Shown piece after piece: positions 7,303 through 13,871 of a stretch of DNA of 14,773 nt. The notes under the pieces were generated by a model. The model made no database searches. It was not told the origin of the DNA and was given only the letters and a program-made list of their open reading frames with translations. Source of the stretch: Planctomycetaceae bacterium UBA6163. Its GTDB lineage: Bacteria; Planctomycetota; Planctomycetia; Pirellulales; Pirellulaceae. Within the stretch, counting starts at the first letter, position 1; every line of letters starts with the position of its first letter. Position numbers and translations under genes: made by a program. The stretch covers positions 52,917 to 67,689 of the forward strand of contig DIUH01000208.1 in NCBI GenBank assembly GCA_002428205.1. The letters are read 5' to 3'.

Positions 7303-8466
7303 ATGATCAACCCCGTGAACGAAACGTCGCAACGCAATTCATCCGACCTGCGGGTCGCGTTGGTGATCCCGTCGTTGGATCGTGGCGGTGCAGAGAAACA
7401 ACTCTGTTTGCTGGCGACCGGCCTAAAACACCAGGGCATAGATCCGGTCGTGATCGTGTTGACGCGTGACGGACCGATGCGATCGATTTTGAACGACGCA
7501 GGCGTTTCGGTGCGAGTGATCGGCAAACGGTTTCGAGCCGATCCGACGGCATACTATCGCTTGCGCCGCGCGATTCGCCAAGTCGCGCCTGACGTGGTGC
7601 ACACTTGGCTGTTCGCTGCGAACGCGTACGGACGCTGGGCCGCGCGGGCGGCGAAGGTTCCTGTGGTGCTTGCCAGTGAGCGGTGTGTCGATCTTTGGAA
7701 AACGCCGACTCAATTCGCGATCGATCGTTATTTGGCGACACGAACCGCAGGGATCACAACCAACAGTTCGGGAGTGCGAGACTTTTATGCTTCCCACGGA
7801 ATCGACGCAGATCGATTCACAATCATTCCCAACGGTATCCCACCATGCCAAGCGCCTGTGATTTCACGCCAGGAAGCTTATAAGAGATTGCAGGTCGACC
7901 CATCGCGTCGGTTGATCCTATCGGTCGGCAGACTATGGCCCCAGAAGCGTTATCGCGACTTGATCTGGTCCGCCGAATTGTTGGCATCGATGCGTCAAGA
8001 TACCACCTTGGTGATCATTGGCGATGGCCCCCAAAGCGGCGAATTGTTGCGTCATCGCGACAGCGTTTCGCACCCTGATCATGTGCGATTCGCTGGTCAA
8101 CGCGATGACGTACTATCATTGCTGCCGCATGCCGATGTTTATTGGATCGGCAGTGAGTATGAGGGCCAAAGCAATTCTTTAATCGAAGCGATGCAGGCGG
8201 GAAACGCCGTCGTCGCCTCAGATATCCCAGGCAATCGCGATTTAGTAGAGAATGGTCGCTCAGGGTTATTGGTTACCGTGGGAGACCGGGCCGACATCGC
8301 TCGAAAGACCCAAACCTTATTAGAAGATCGCGACCTCGCACACCGTTTGGGCGAGGCCGCGAGACAGAAGATCGCCGACGAATTTAGTGTTGATGCGATG
8401 GTACAAAAGCACGCAACATTATATCGTCACTTGCATGACCGAGTAATCTCAGGCAACTCGCGGTGA
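7303..8466 (+). CDS. GT4-family glycosyltransferase, second of a pair
   Basis: A 387-residue classical retaining GT4 enzyme transferring a sugar from a nucleotide donor to an acceptor at the cytoplasmic face. Visible: the N-terminal strand and glycine turn LVIPSLDRGGAEKQL (20-34), DVVHTWLFAANAYGRWAAR (97-115), the linker IIPNGI (174-179), LSVGRLWPQKRYRDLI starting the donor domain (206-221), LVIIGDGPQSGEL (236-248), and the E-x7-E signature with E287 and E295 in EYEGQSNSLIEAMQAG. A C-terminal helix folds back, as usual. I chose ATG 7303 because the frame upstream of it only shadows the end of the preceding gene. With its neighbour it probably builds part of an exopolysaccharide or envelope glycan. 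Its last 18 bases overlap the end of the convergent HPF-like gene. Exact sugar and linkage cannot be read. Confidence 0.92.
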   Translation: MINPVNETSQRNSSDLRVALVIPSLDRGGAEKQLCLLATGLKHQGIDPVVIVLTRDGPMRSILNDAGVSVRVIGKRFRADPTAYYRLRRAIRQVAPDVVHTWLFAANAYGRWAARAAKVPVVLASERCVDLWKTPTQFAIDRYLATRTAGITTNSSGVRDFYASHGIDADRFTIIPNGIPPCQAPVISRQEAYKRLQVDPSRRLILSVGRLWPQKRYRDLIWSAELLASMRQDTTLVIIGDGPQSGELLRHRDSVSHPDHVRFAGQRDDVLSLLPHADVYWIGSEYEGQSNSLIEAMQAGNAVVASDIPGNRDLVENGRSGLLVTVGDRADIARKTQTLLEDRDLAHRLGEAARQKIADEFSVDAMVQKHATLYRHLHDRVISGNSR

Positions 8467-8796
8467 TAGAGCGTCACCGTTATCGCAGCGTCGACGCAAT
8501 GAACGTCGTTTGTCGATCGCACGAGTGACCGCTTGCACCGCTCGGTCTAGTGCATGCAAAGCGGCACCGACCGTACCGGCCGTTTCTTCGATCACAACGT
8601 CTGGCAGGCGATTGAGCCGGGCACGTATCAAACAGCGAACGTCGTTTCCACCCTTCGGGCCGTTGATATCATCGATCGTGATATCAGCCTCGCGGATCCG
8701 ACCCTCAAACCGCCCTAACTTCCGCTCCGCCTGCTGCGTAACAAACTCACGACCAGATGCCGAGAGCGGAAAGTTGCCTGCTAGCTCAATCTTCAT
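8449..8796 (-). CDS. Short HPF/RaiA-type ribosome-associated protein (S30EA/sigma-54 modulation family)
   Basis: A 115-residue protein beginning MKIELAGNFPLSASGREFV and carrying the family's beta-alpha-beta-beta-beta-alpha pattern: a first helix (FVTQQAERKLGRFEGRI), a strand ending in DDINGPKGGNDVRC, then LIRARLNRLPDVVIEE and a final basic helix DRAVQAVTRAIDKRRSLRRR. Known members bind the 30S decoding region and help inactivate or stabilise ribosomes in stationary phase or stress. The NGP-GG-D-x2-C version is found in short family members that lack the dimerising C-terminal domain of long HPF. I chose ATG 8796 over an upstream ATG at 8853 because GGAG sits eight bases before it and the protein then begins at the family's normal first strand. 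It lies 153 bases downstream of a histone-like gene on the same strand. Confidence 0.87.
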   Translation of the reverse strand: MKIELAGNFPLSASGREFVTQQAERKLGRFEGRIREADITIDDINGPKGGNDVRCLIRARLNRLPDVVIEETAGTVGAALHALDRAVQAVTRAIDKRRSLRRRCDNGDALSPRVA

Positions 8797-8803
8797 TCGA
8801 CTG

Positions 8804-8809
8804 TCTCCA
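8804..8809 (-). promoter_or_regulatory. Shine-Dalgarno sequence of the HPF-like gene
   Basis: TGGAGA on the minus strand, with its GGAG core (8808-8805) eight bases before the ATG at 8796. It is one of only two clear Shine-Dalgarno sequences in the window and decides the start in favour of 8796 rather than 8853. Confidence 0.65.
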
Positions 8810-8880
8810 GAAAAGCGACGCTCGGTGAGCGGTGGACGAACGGGAATCGTCACAAAATGACCAACCCATCGAACACTTCC

Positions 8881-8909
8881 ATTCTTCGCCGACTCTTCAC
8901 CAAAGTCAA
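8881..8909 (-). promoter_or_regulatory. Candidate sigma-70-like promoter for the HPF-like gene
   Basis: On the minus strand, TTGACT (8909-8904, five of six matches to the -35 consensus) is separated by exactly 17 bases from AAGAAT (8886-8881, four of six matches to -10). Transcription would start near 8874, leaving a leader of about 75-80 bases before the ATG at 8796. It lies after the stop of the upstream histone-like gene, so it would allow separate control. Sequence match only. Confidence 0.35.
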
Positions 8910-8949
8910 ACAGATTCGCCCTTTCGCCAGCCCGATTTCAGACGCTATT

Positions 8950-9732
8950 TCAGCGGGCGTTTCGTTTCGCTTGATTACGGCGACCTTGCGACGAAACGTG
9001 ACCTTGAATGCGTGGTGCACCACTGCGGGCGACCGCTGTCGCTTTTGCTTTGGTTTTTGCCTTCAAATTGCGTTTTTCCTCGGCGCCTGTCAACTTTTCA
9101 CTGGTCGCCGGCGGTTGGCCCGCAGCTATCTTTGCCGCCGCCAGGCCGCTGGCCGATACCGGCTTGGCCTTGCGCCCGGCCGGTTTAGCAGGGGTTGCCT
9201 TTTTGGCCGAGGCTTTCTTCTTGGGCACAGCTTTCTTGGTTGACGCCAAACTGCCGTTGTCAGCCGACTTGGTTGCCGCTTTCTTCTTTGCGGGCGTCGC
9301 CTTGGCTGTGGCGCCACCGGTCGCTGCGTTCAACGTTTCGGTCTTGACGTTCAATGTTTCCCGAACCGCGGCGCGGTCGGCACGATGGTTCACCTTCGGT
9401 GCTGGCTTTCTAGCGGGCGAAGCTTTCGCTGCTGCGTCGTCAACCTTCGACAGCCGTTTTTCAAATCTTGCCAGCGCCTCATCAAACAGCGTCGCTTTTT
9501 CGGCGCTGCGTGCGTTTGCATCACCCAGTTTATCGGGATCGGTCGCCTTGGTGTCCCGGGTTTGAGAATGCGTAAGGTCACGCCACTTGTCGCGCAGCGT
9601 GCGCGAACGGCGGATGGCCGACTTCAACTGCTTCGCATCCAAATTGCCTATGTGCTTGGTCGTGCTCTGAAGCACTAAGTCAAGTTCTGCTTTGGTACAG
9701 ATCTGTCGAGCTCGAGCTGCGCTGATGGCCAC
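8950..9732 (-). CDS. Histone H1-like, lysine/alanine-rich DNA-binding protein
   Basis: A 260-residue very basic protein. Residues 1-100 form a probably folded, helical domain (TKAELDLVLQSTTKHIGNLD, then a basic helix AIRRSRTLRDKWRDL and an amphipathic helix EKATLFDEALARFEKRL). Residues about 104-260 are a low-complexity tail of K, A, P and T with repeated PAKKKA, KKKASAKKATPAK and KAKTKAKAT units, as in the C-terminal tail of eukaryotic H1 and bacterial H1-like proteins. Known members bind DNA without sequence preference and compact the nucleoid; that role is inferred here. The GTG at 9732 is supported by AGGAG eight bases upstream. No signal peptide or membrane helix is visible. It is divergent from ilvD and upstream of the HPF-like gene. 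The N-terminal domain resembles a module I have seen in bacterial hypothetical proteins, so the tail alone carries the histone label. Confidence 0.8.
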   Translation of the reverse strand: MAISAARARQICTKAELDLVLQSTTKHIGNLDAKQLKSAIRRSRTLRDKWRDLTHSQTRDTKATDPDKLGDANARSAEKATLFDEALARFEKRLSKVDDAAAKASPARKPAPKVNHRADRAAVRETLNVKTETLNAATGGATAKATPAKKKAATKSADNGSLASTKKAVPKKKASAKKATPAKPAGRKAKPVSASGLAAAKIAAGQPPATSEKLTGAEEKRNLKAKTKAKATAVARSGAPRIQGHVSSQGRRNQAKRNAR

Positions 9733-9995
9733 GTCAGTTTCTCCTGATCAGAGGAATAAAAAGAGATTCGATTTCCGCAAATGAGCGTCATGCCCACCGC
9801 TAGTTTCGCGACTTGCGCCACCAATGCAACCCGATTGCGGTGCCGACCAACTTTCGCCCGCCTCTACCGTTGTCAGATTGGCCAGCGGCTATCAAACTAT
9901 CGGGCCTGAATTAGCCGCTGTTATCGATAATCGACACCTCGACCAGCTCCGACACACCGTAGTTCCCCACCCTCCTCAAAAAAATCACCAGAACG
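9733..9995. other. Divergent intergenic region between histone-like gene and ilvD
   Basis: These 263 bases must hold promoters for both genes. The only structures seen are the histone-like gene's Shine-Dalgarno sequence, a TTGTCA (9870-9875) without a good -10 partner, and a ten-base palindrome, TTATCGATAA, near 9920. I see no leader peptide rich in branched-chain codons, T-box or riboswitch before ilvD. Confidence 0.35.
9740..9745 (-). promoter_or_regulatory. Shine-Dalgarno sequence of the histone-like gene
   Basis: AGGAGA on the minus strand, its AGGAG core (9745-9741) eight bases before the GTG at 9732. This strong site supports a GTG start and suggests efficient translation, in contrast to most genes in the window. 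Confidence 0.7.
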
Positions 9996-11672
9996 ATGCA
10001 AGAACTGAACAAAATCAGTCGTCGAATTACTCAGCCCAAGAGCCAAGGCGCGTCGCAGGCGATGCTGTACGGCACTGGCATGACCTCCGAAGACATGAAC
10101 AAAGGCCAGGTCGGCATCGGCAGTGTTTGGTATGAGGGCAATACATGCAATATGCATTTGCTTGACCTCGGGATGAAGGTTAAGGAAGGTGTCGTGGAAG
10201 CCGGTTTGATCGGCATGCGATTCAACACCATCGGCGTATCAGACGGTATCTCGATGGGCACTGAAGGGATGAGCTTCAGTTTGCAAAGCCGCGACCTGAT
10301 CGCCGATTCGATCGAAACGATCATGGGCGCACAGTGGTACGATGCTCTGATCGCGATCCCCGGCTGTGATAAGAATATGCCAGGATGCTTGATCGCCATG
10401 GGACGCTTGAATCGCCCTTCGATCATGGTTTACGGTGGCACAATCAAGCCCGGACGTGTCGGCGATCAAACGCTTGATATTGTCAGCGCCTTTCAATGTT
10501 ATGGCCAATACCTCGCCGGACAAATCACCGAAGAACAGCGCGCCGATATCGTTCGCCACAGTTGCCCAGGTGCCGGTGCATGCGGCGGAATGTACACAGC
10601 CAACACGATGGCTTCGGCGATCGAAGCGCTTGGAATGTCGTTGCCCTATTCGGCGACACTGCCGGCTACGAACCCCGGCAAGTTTGACGAATGCAAGGCG
10701 GCCGGCCATGCGATCCGCAATCTTTTGGAATTGGACCTCAAGCCACGCGACATCATGACCCGCGCCGCGTTCGAAAATGCAATGGTTGTGGTGATGGCAC
10801 TCGGCGGCAGCACCAATGCCGTACTGCACCTGATCGCGATGGCACGCAGTGTCGACGTTTCCGTTACTCTGGACGATTTCCAAACGGTCAGCGACCGTGT
10901 GCCCATGCTTGCGGACCTTAAACCGAGCGGCCGATTCGTGCAAGAAGATTTGCACAGCGTGGGCGGAACACCCGCAGTGATGAAGTTCTTGTTGGCCGAA
11001 GGCTTGCTAGACGGATCGTGCATGACCGTCACCGGTAAAACCTTAGCCGAAAACGTCGCCGACTTGCCGGGCCTTAAAGAAGGACAAAAGATTGTTCATT
11101 CAATGGCCAACCCGATCAAAAAGACGGGTCATATCCGGATCTTGCACGGATCGCTGGCGCCCGAGGGTGCGGTTGCGAAGATCACTGGCAAAGAAGGATT
11201 GCACTTCAGTGGCCCTGCAAAAGTCTTTGACAGCGAAGAGGACATGCTGGCGTCGCTAGAACGCAAGGGGATCACGAAAGGCGATGTTGTTATCATTCGC
11301 TATGAGGGACCCAAGGGCGGCCCCGGTATGCCCGAAATGTTGACCCCGACCAGTGCGATCATGGGTGCCGGACTGGGCAGCGACGTCGCACTTTTGACCG
11401 ACGGTCGCTTCAGTGGCGGTTCACACGGTTTCATCGTCGGGCATATCACCCCCGAAGCCCAAGTCGGCGGCCCCATCGCACTGGTGCGCGATGGTGATAT
11501 CGTCACCATCAATGCGGAATCCAATTCGCTGGATGTGATGGTTTCCGACGACGAGTTGCAGGCTCGAAAAACCCAATGGGTCGCACCGCCGTTGAAAGCA
11601 ACCCGCGGAACGCTCTACAAATACATTAAAAATGTAAAAAGTGCCAGCGAAGGCTGCGTCACCGACGAGTGA
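9996..11672 (+). CDS. ilvD: Dihydroxy-acid dehydratase
   Basis: The enzyme dehydrates 2,3-dihydroxy-isovalerate and 2,3-dihydroxy-3-methylvalerate to the 2-oxo acids that become valine, leucine and isoleucine (cytoplasmic, Fe-S and Mg dependent). The 558-residue chain is full length for the bacterial family. Visible signatures are GNTCNMH with C51, GCDKNMPGC with C124 and the presumed carboxylated lysine K126, CPGAGACGGMYTANTM with C196, then GGSTNAVLHLIAMA, GPKGGPGMPEML and LLTDGRFSGGSHGFIVGHITPEA near the C-terminus. C51, C124 and C196 are the expected cluster ligands; three such cysteines point to the [2Fe-2S] type. The ATG at 9996 has only a weak upstream ribosome site. It stands alone rather than with other ilv or leu genes in this window. 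A paralogous sugar-acid dehydratase is unlikely given the close motif match. Confidence 0.96.
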   Translation: MQELNKISRRITQPKSQGASQAMLYGTGMTSEDMNKGQVGIGSVWYEGNTCNMHLLDLGMKVKEGVVEAGLIGMRFNTIGVSDGISMGTEGMSFSLQSRDLIADSIETIMGAQWYDALIAIPGCDKNMPGCLIAMGRLNRPSIMVYGGTIKPGRVGDQTLDIVSAFQCYGQYLAGQITEEQRADIVRHSCPGAGACGGMYTANTMASAIEALGMSLPYSATLPATNPGKFDECKAAGHAIRNLLELDLKPRDIMTRAAFENAMVVVMALGGSTNAVLHLIAMARSVDVSVTLDDFQTVSDRVPMLADLKPSGRFVQEDLHSVGGTPAVMKFLLAEGLLDGSCMTVTGKTLAENVADLPGLKEGQKIVHSMANPIKKTGHIRILHGSLAPEGAVAKITGKEGLHFSGPAKVFDSEEDMLASLERKGITKGDVVIIRYEGPKGGPGMPEMLTPTSAIMGAGLGSDVALLTDGRFSGGSHGFIVGHITPEAQVGGPIALVRDGDIVTINAESNSLDVMVSDDELQARKTQWVAPPLKATRGTLYKYIKNVKSASEGCVTDE

Positions 11673-11678
11673 TGTTCG

Positions 11679-11702
11679 CTGGAATGCAATCTTGCATTCC
11701 AG
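11679..11702. terminator. Perfect inverted repeat between convergent ilvD and slyX
   Basis: CTGGAATGCAA (11679-11689) and TTGCATTCCAG (11692-11702) are exact reverse complements separated by two bases; the hairpin would form with about ten pairs and a four-base loop. It begins seven bases after the ilvD stop and ends 14 bases before the slyX stop, so it probably serves as a bidirectional terminator or RNA 3'-end stabiliser. On neither strand does a T run follow directly; the plus strand has TAAAAAA instead, so intrinsic termination is uncertain. Confidence 0.6.
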
Positions 11703-11716
11703 TAAAAAACGCTCGA

Positions 11717-11938
11717 TTAATAATGAGGCGGTTTTTCATCTTCTAAGTTGATCGCCTCTTCGGGTTCGTCGGTGCCCTGACGCAACTCTTCGATCTGTTT
11801 AATCAGTTGTTCGTTGACGCGTTGCAACCTCAAAATATCGAGCGACTGGATCGAAACGGCTTCATTCAACTGGTCCGTGACACGTTGTTGATGTGCCACT
11901 TCCATTTCCAGTCGTTCGACGCGTTCATCAAGATTCAT
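11717..11938 (-). CDS. slyX: SlyX family protein
   Basis: A 73-residue protein matching SlyX along its length: the start MNLDERVERLEMEVAHQQ, the central coiled-coil helix ending in RVNEQLIKQIEELRQ, an acidic spacer, and the diagnostic C-terminal PPHY. SlyX is a small widespread coiled-coil protein of unclear biochemical role, named from its position next to the FKBP-type isomerase gene slyD in enterobacteria. Here slyD is absent; instead the ATG overlaps the stop of the ABC binding-protein gene by four bases (ATGA), so translation is probably coupled. It is the last gene of the minus-strand operon and ends close to a perfect inverted repeat. Confidence 0.85.
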   Translation of the reverse strand: MNLDERVERLEMEVAHQQRVTDQLNEAVSIQSLDILRLQRVNEQLIKQIEELRQGTDEPEEAINLEDEKPPHY

Positions 11939-13041
11939 TTTGCGGTCTCTGTTGATGGGCCATCGGCCGTTGCAGACGACTGCGACGCGGCTGATTCGGA
12001 TGCCAGAAAGCTGAGGTCATAGCAATCCTCCGGTTTAACGCTACCCGGCTTGATTAAATCGATCTGCTCCATTTGACTGACAAGGTTCTGCCAACGATTC
12101 TCGCTCATCACGCCGACATCATTTAGCGCCATCGGTTCGGGCATCGCTAACTTGACCAACTCAGTTGCCCCGTAATCGAGCGCTTCCTGAGTCATTCCGT
12201 GTTGATTGGCGGAAAGGATCGCAACGTTACCCAAGGCTGGATCGCTGACATAGTTCTGCCAACCTTTCCGGGTCGCCGCAACGAACTCGCGAACCATGTC
12301 TGGATTGCTGCGAATCAAGTCGCCACGCGTTACCAACACGCTCGAATAAGGGTTCCAGCCTAAATCGCTCAGCATCAACGTGCGCACTTCCATGCCTTCG
12401 CCTATGGCCAGAAACGGCTCAGCAAACAAGTAAGCTTGGATTGCAACCTTCGGGTCGCCAGCCAATGCCCCGATGCCGCCTTGATAAGGCACCTCGTTGA
12501 CCCCCTCCAACTTTCCTTGCAGCCGCAAAAATTCGACGAAGCCGCGTTTTTCTTCTCGCTGCAACGTCATTCCCTTAAGGTCATCAAATGTTTTCACTCC
12601 CGATTCTTCGCGAACCAGAATGCATCGTGGATGATTTTGCATCGCCGCCAACACCGCTACGATGTCAGCCCCAGCGGCCCGAAACAGAACGACGTCGTCA
12701 GCATTCGTGATCGCAAAATCGGCGCGTCCGAGAATAACCTCCGCCGCCACCGGCGTGCCCGCGCCGCCCGGACGAACTTCGACGTCGAAACCTGCTTCCT
12801 TGTAAGTCCCGTCGGCCGCCGCTTGATAGACGCCGCCATGCTCCGCTTCGGCAAACCAGTTCAACTGCACAGCCACTTTGCGCGCCGACGATTCATCACT
12901 CGGCGAAGTCGACGGTTTGGATGTACAACCGGCTAGCCCCGCGGCGACAATCGCTACGGCGCACGATACAAACGCCCTTTGTCCAGGAAAATCCAACCAC
13001 CGGTGGCCATTACCAGACAGAAAAATAGCGATCAATTTCAT
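11935..13041 (-). CDS. ABC transporter substrate-binding lipoprotein, NMT1/THI5-like
   Basis: A 368-residue extracytoplasmic binding protein. The N-terminus has a basic stretch, a hydrophobic core and the lipobox LAGC (36-39), so C39 should be lipidated and the mature protein membrane-anchored. The mature part opens with VAVQLNWFAEAEHGGVYQAA (57-76), the first strand and helix of the NMT1/THI5-like fold, followed by RADFAITNADDVVLFRAAGA and the hinge region HPRCILVREESGVKTFDDLKG. Relatives bind thiamine-pyrimidine precursors, sulfonates, taurine, nitrate or riboflavin; the NWF-x4-H-G-Y block leans to the pyrimidine-precursor (ThiY) side, but no thiamine gene or TPP riboswitch is nearby, so the ligand is undecided. 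The C-terminus ends in an S/A/T-rich tail. It starts five bases after the permease stop and overlaps slyX. Confidence 0.88.
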   Translation of the reverse strand: MKLIAIFLSGNGHRWLDFPGQRAFVSCAVAIVAAGLAGCTSKPSTSPSDESSARKVAVQLNWFAEAEHGGVYQAAADGTYKEAGFDVEVRPGGAGTPVAAEVILGRADFAITNADDVVLFRAAGADIVAVLAAMQNHPRCILVREESGVKTFDDLKGMTLQREEKRGFVEFLRLQGKLEGVNEVPYQGGIGALAGDPKVAIQAYLFAEPFLAIGEGMEVRTLMLSDLGWNPYSSVLVTRGDLIRSNPDMVREFVAATRKGWQNYVSDPALGNVAILSANQHGMTQEALDYGATELVKLAMPEPMALNDVGVMSENRWQNLVSQMEQIDLIKPGSVKPEDCYDLSFLASESAASQSSATADGPSTETAK

Positions 13042-13046
13042 CGTTT

Positions 13047-13826
13047 TTACTCTTGGGTCATCCAGCGTTTAAGAACGGTTCGCGAAACCAGTTGAACCGA
13101 TACGAACATGGTAACGCCCAGCAATGTCGACATGCAGAGGGCTGCCATCAACGGGGCGGTCCTTCCCATTTTTTGCCAGCCCGTGATCAGCGTCCCCAAA
13201 CCGCTGTAGTTGGCCCCGCCAGTGCCGACGAAAAACTCTGCGACAATCGCACCAATCACCGCTAGGCCCGCACTCGTCTTCGCGGCAACCATCAAGTATT
13301 GAACCGCAGCGGGTATCCGCAACCGCCACAAAGTTTGCCACCGCGAGGCGCCATAAAGTCGAAACAGGTCGAGCCGATCTTGCGGAATCGCTAACAACCC
13401 TTCGGTTACGCCGTTGACGATCGGGAAAAGACTGATGATTACGGTGACAAGCACCACCGTGCGAAACTCATAACCGCTCCAAATGACCAACAGTGGCGCG
13501 ATCGCGACGATCGGCACCGTTTGCAGCAATATCACATAAGGGTACATCGCCAATCTGAGCACGACCGACTGACTCATCACCGCCGCCATCGCAGTTCCGA
13601 TCAGAATGCTTAGCAAGAATCCCGCTAACGCGGCCGCGCCGGTCACACGAAATCCATGGTACAAGTCAATACGCGTCTCCCAAGCCGATACCGCAACCGC
13701 CCATGGCGATGGCAGCAGAATTGGCGGTAAATCACCGGCCCAAACGACGATTTGCCATACCATGATTGCCAGCACCGCCAACAACAGTGACGGGACGATC
13801 GTGGCGATAGTTTTTTTTGTAAACAA
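13047..13826 (-). CDS. ABC transporter permease (SsuC/TauC/ThiX-like)
   Basis: A 259-residue inner-membrane subunit forming the translocation path. Hydrophobic segments lie at about 8-29, 62-84, 95-116, 122-142, 184-200 and 226-248, consistent with six helices. The cytoplasmic EAA loop, contacting the ATPase, is at about 144-172 (AIPQDRLDLFRLYGASRW then LRIP), with the conserved glycine at G159. This pattern is typical of the BPD_transp_1 family members serving NMT1-type binding proteins. The only workable start is TTG at 13826: the frame is blocked by a TAA upstream, no ATG precedes the first helix, and AGAAAG lies just before the TTG. It sits 45 bases after the ATPase stop and five before the binding-protein start, clearly one operon. 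Substrate unknown, as for its partners. Confidence 0.9.
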   Translation of the reverse strand: MFTKKTIATIVPSLLLAVLAIMVWQIVVWAGDLPPILLPSPWAVAVSAWETRIDLYHGFRVTGAAALAGFLLSILIGTAMAAVMSQSVVLRLAMYPYVILLQTVPIVAIAPLLVIWSGYEFRTVVLVTVIISLFPIVNGVTEGLLAIPQDRLDLFRLYGASRWQTLWRLRIPAAVQYLMVAAKTSAGLAVIGAIVAEFFVGTGGANYSGLGTLITGWQKMGRTAPLMAALCMSTLLGVTMFVSVQLVSRTVLKRWMTQE

Positions 13827-13871
13827 CGACTTTCTAGCGTAATCGGATTGTAGAGTGTTCGGCTTACCTTA

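Noticed and set aside
8842..8864. GTCA-N5-TGAC inverted repeat upstream of the HPF-like gene as an operator
   Set aside because: Only four-base arms and a single copy; nothing else supports a regulator site.
9008..9565. Long plus-strand frame opposite the histone-like gene, giving an alanine/phenylalanine-rich, membrane-like protein
   Set aside because: It is the antisense of Lys/Ala-rich codons, which automatically reads as Phe/Ala/Leu; it has no family features, while the minus-strand gene has a strong Shine-Dalgarno sequence.
9870..9898. TTGTCA followed at 17 bases by CAAACT as an ilvD promoter
   Set aside because: The -35 box is good but the -10 matches only three of six positions, so it cannot be separated from chance.
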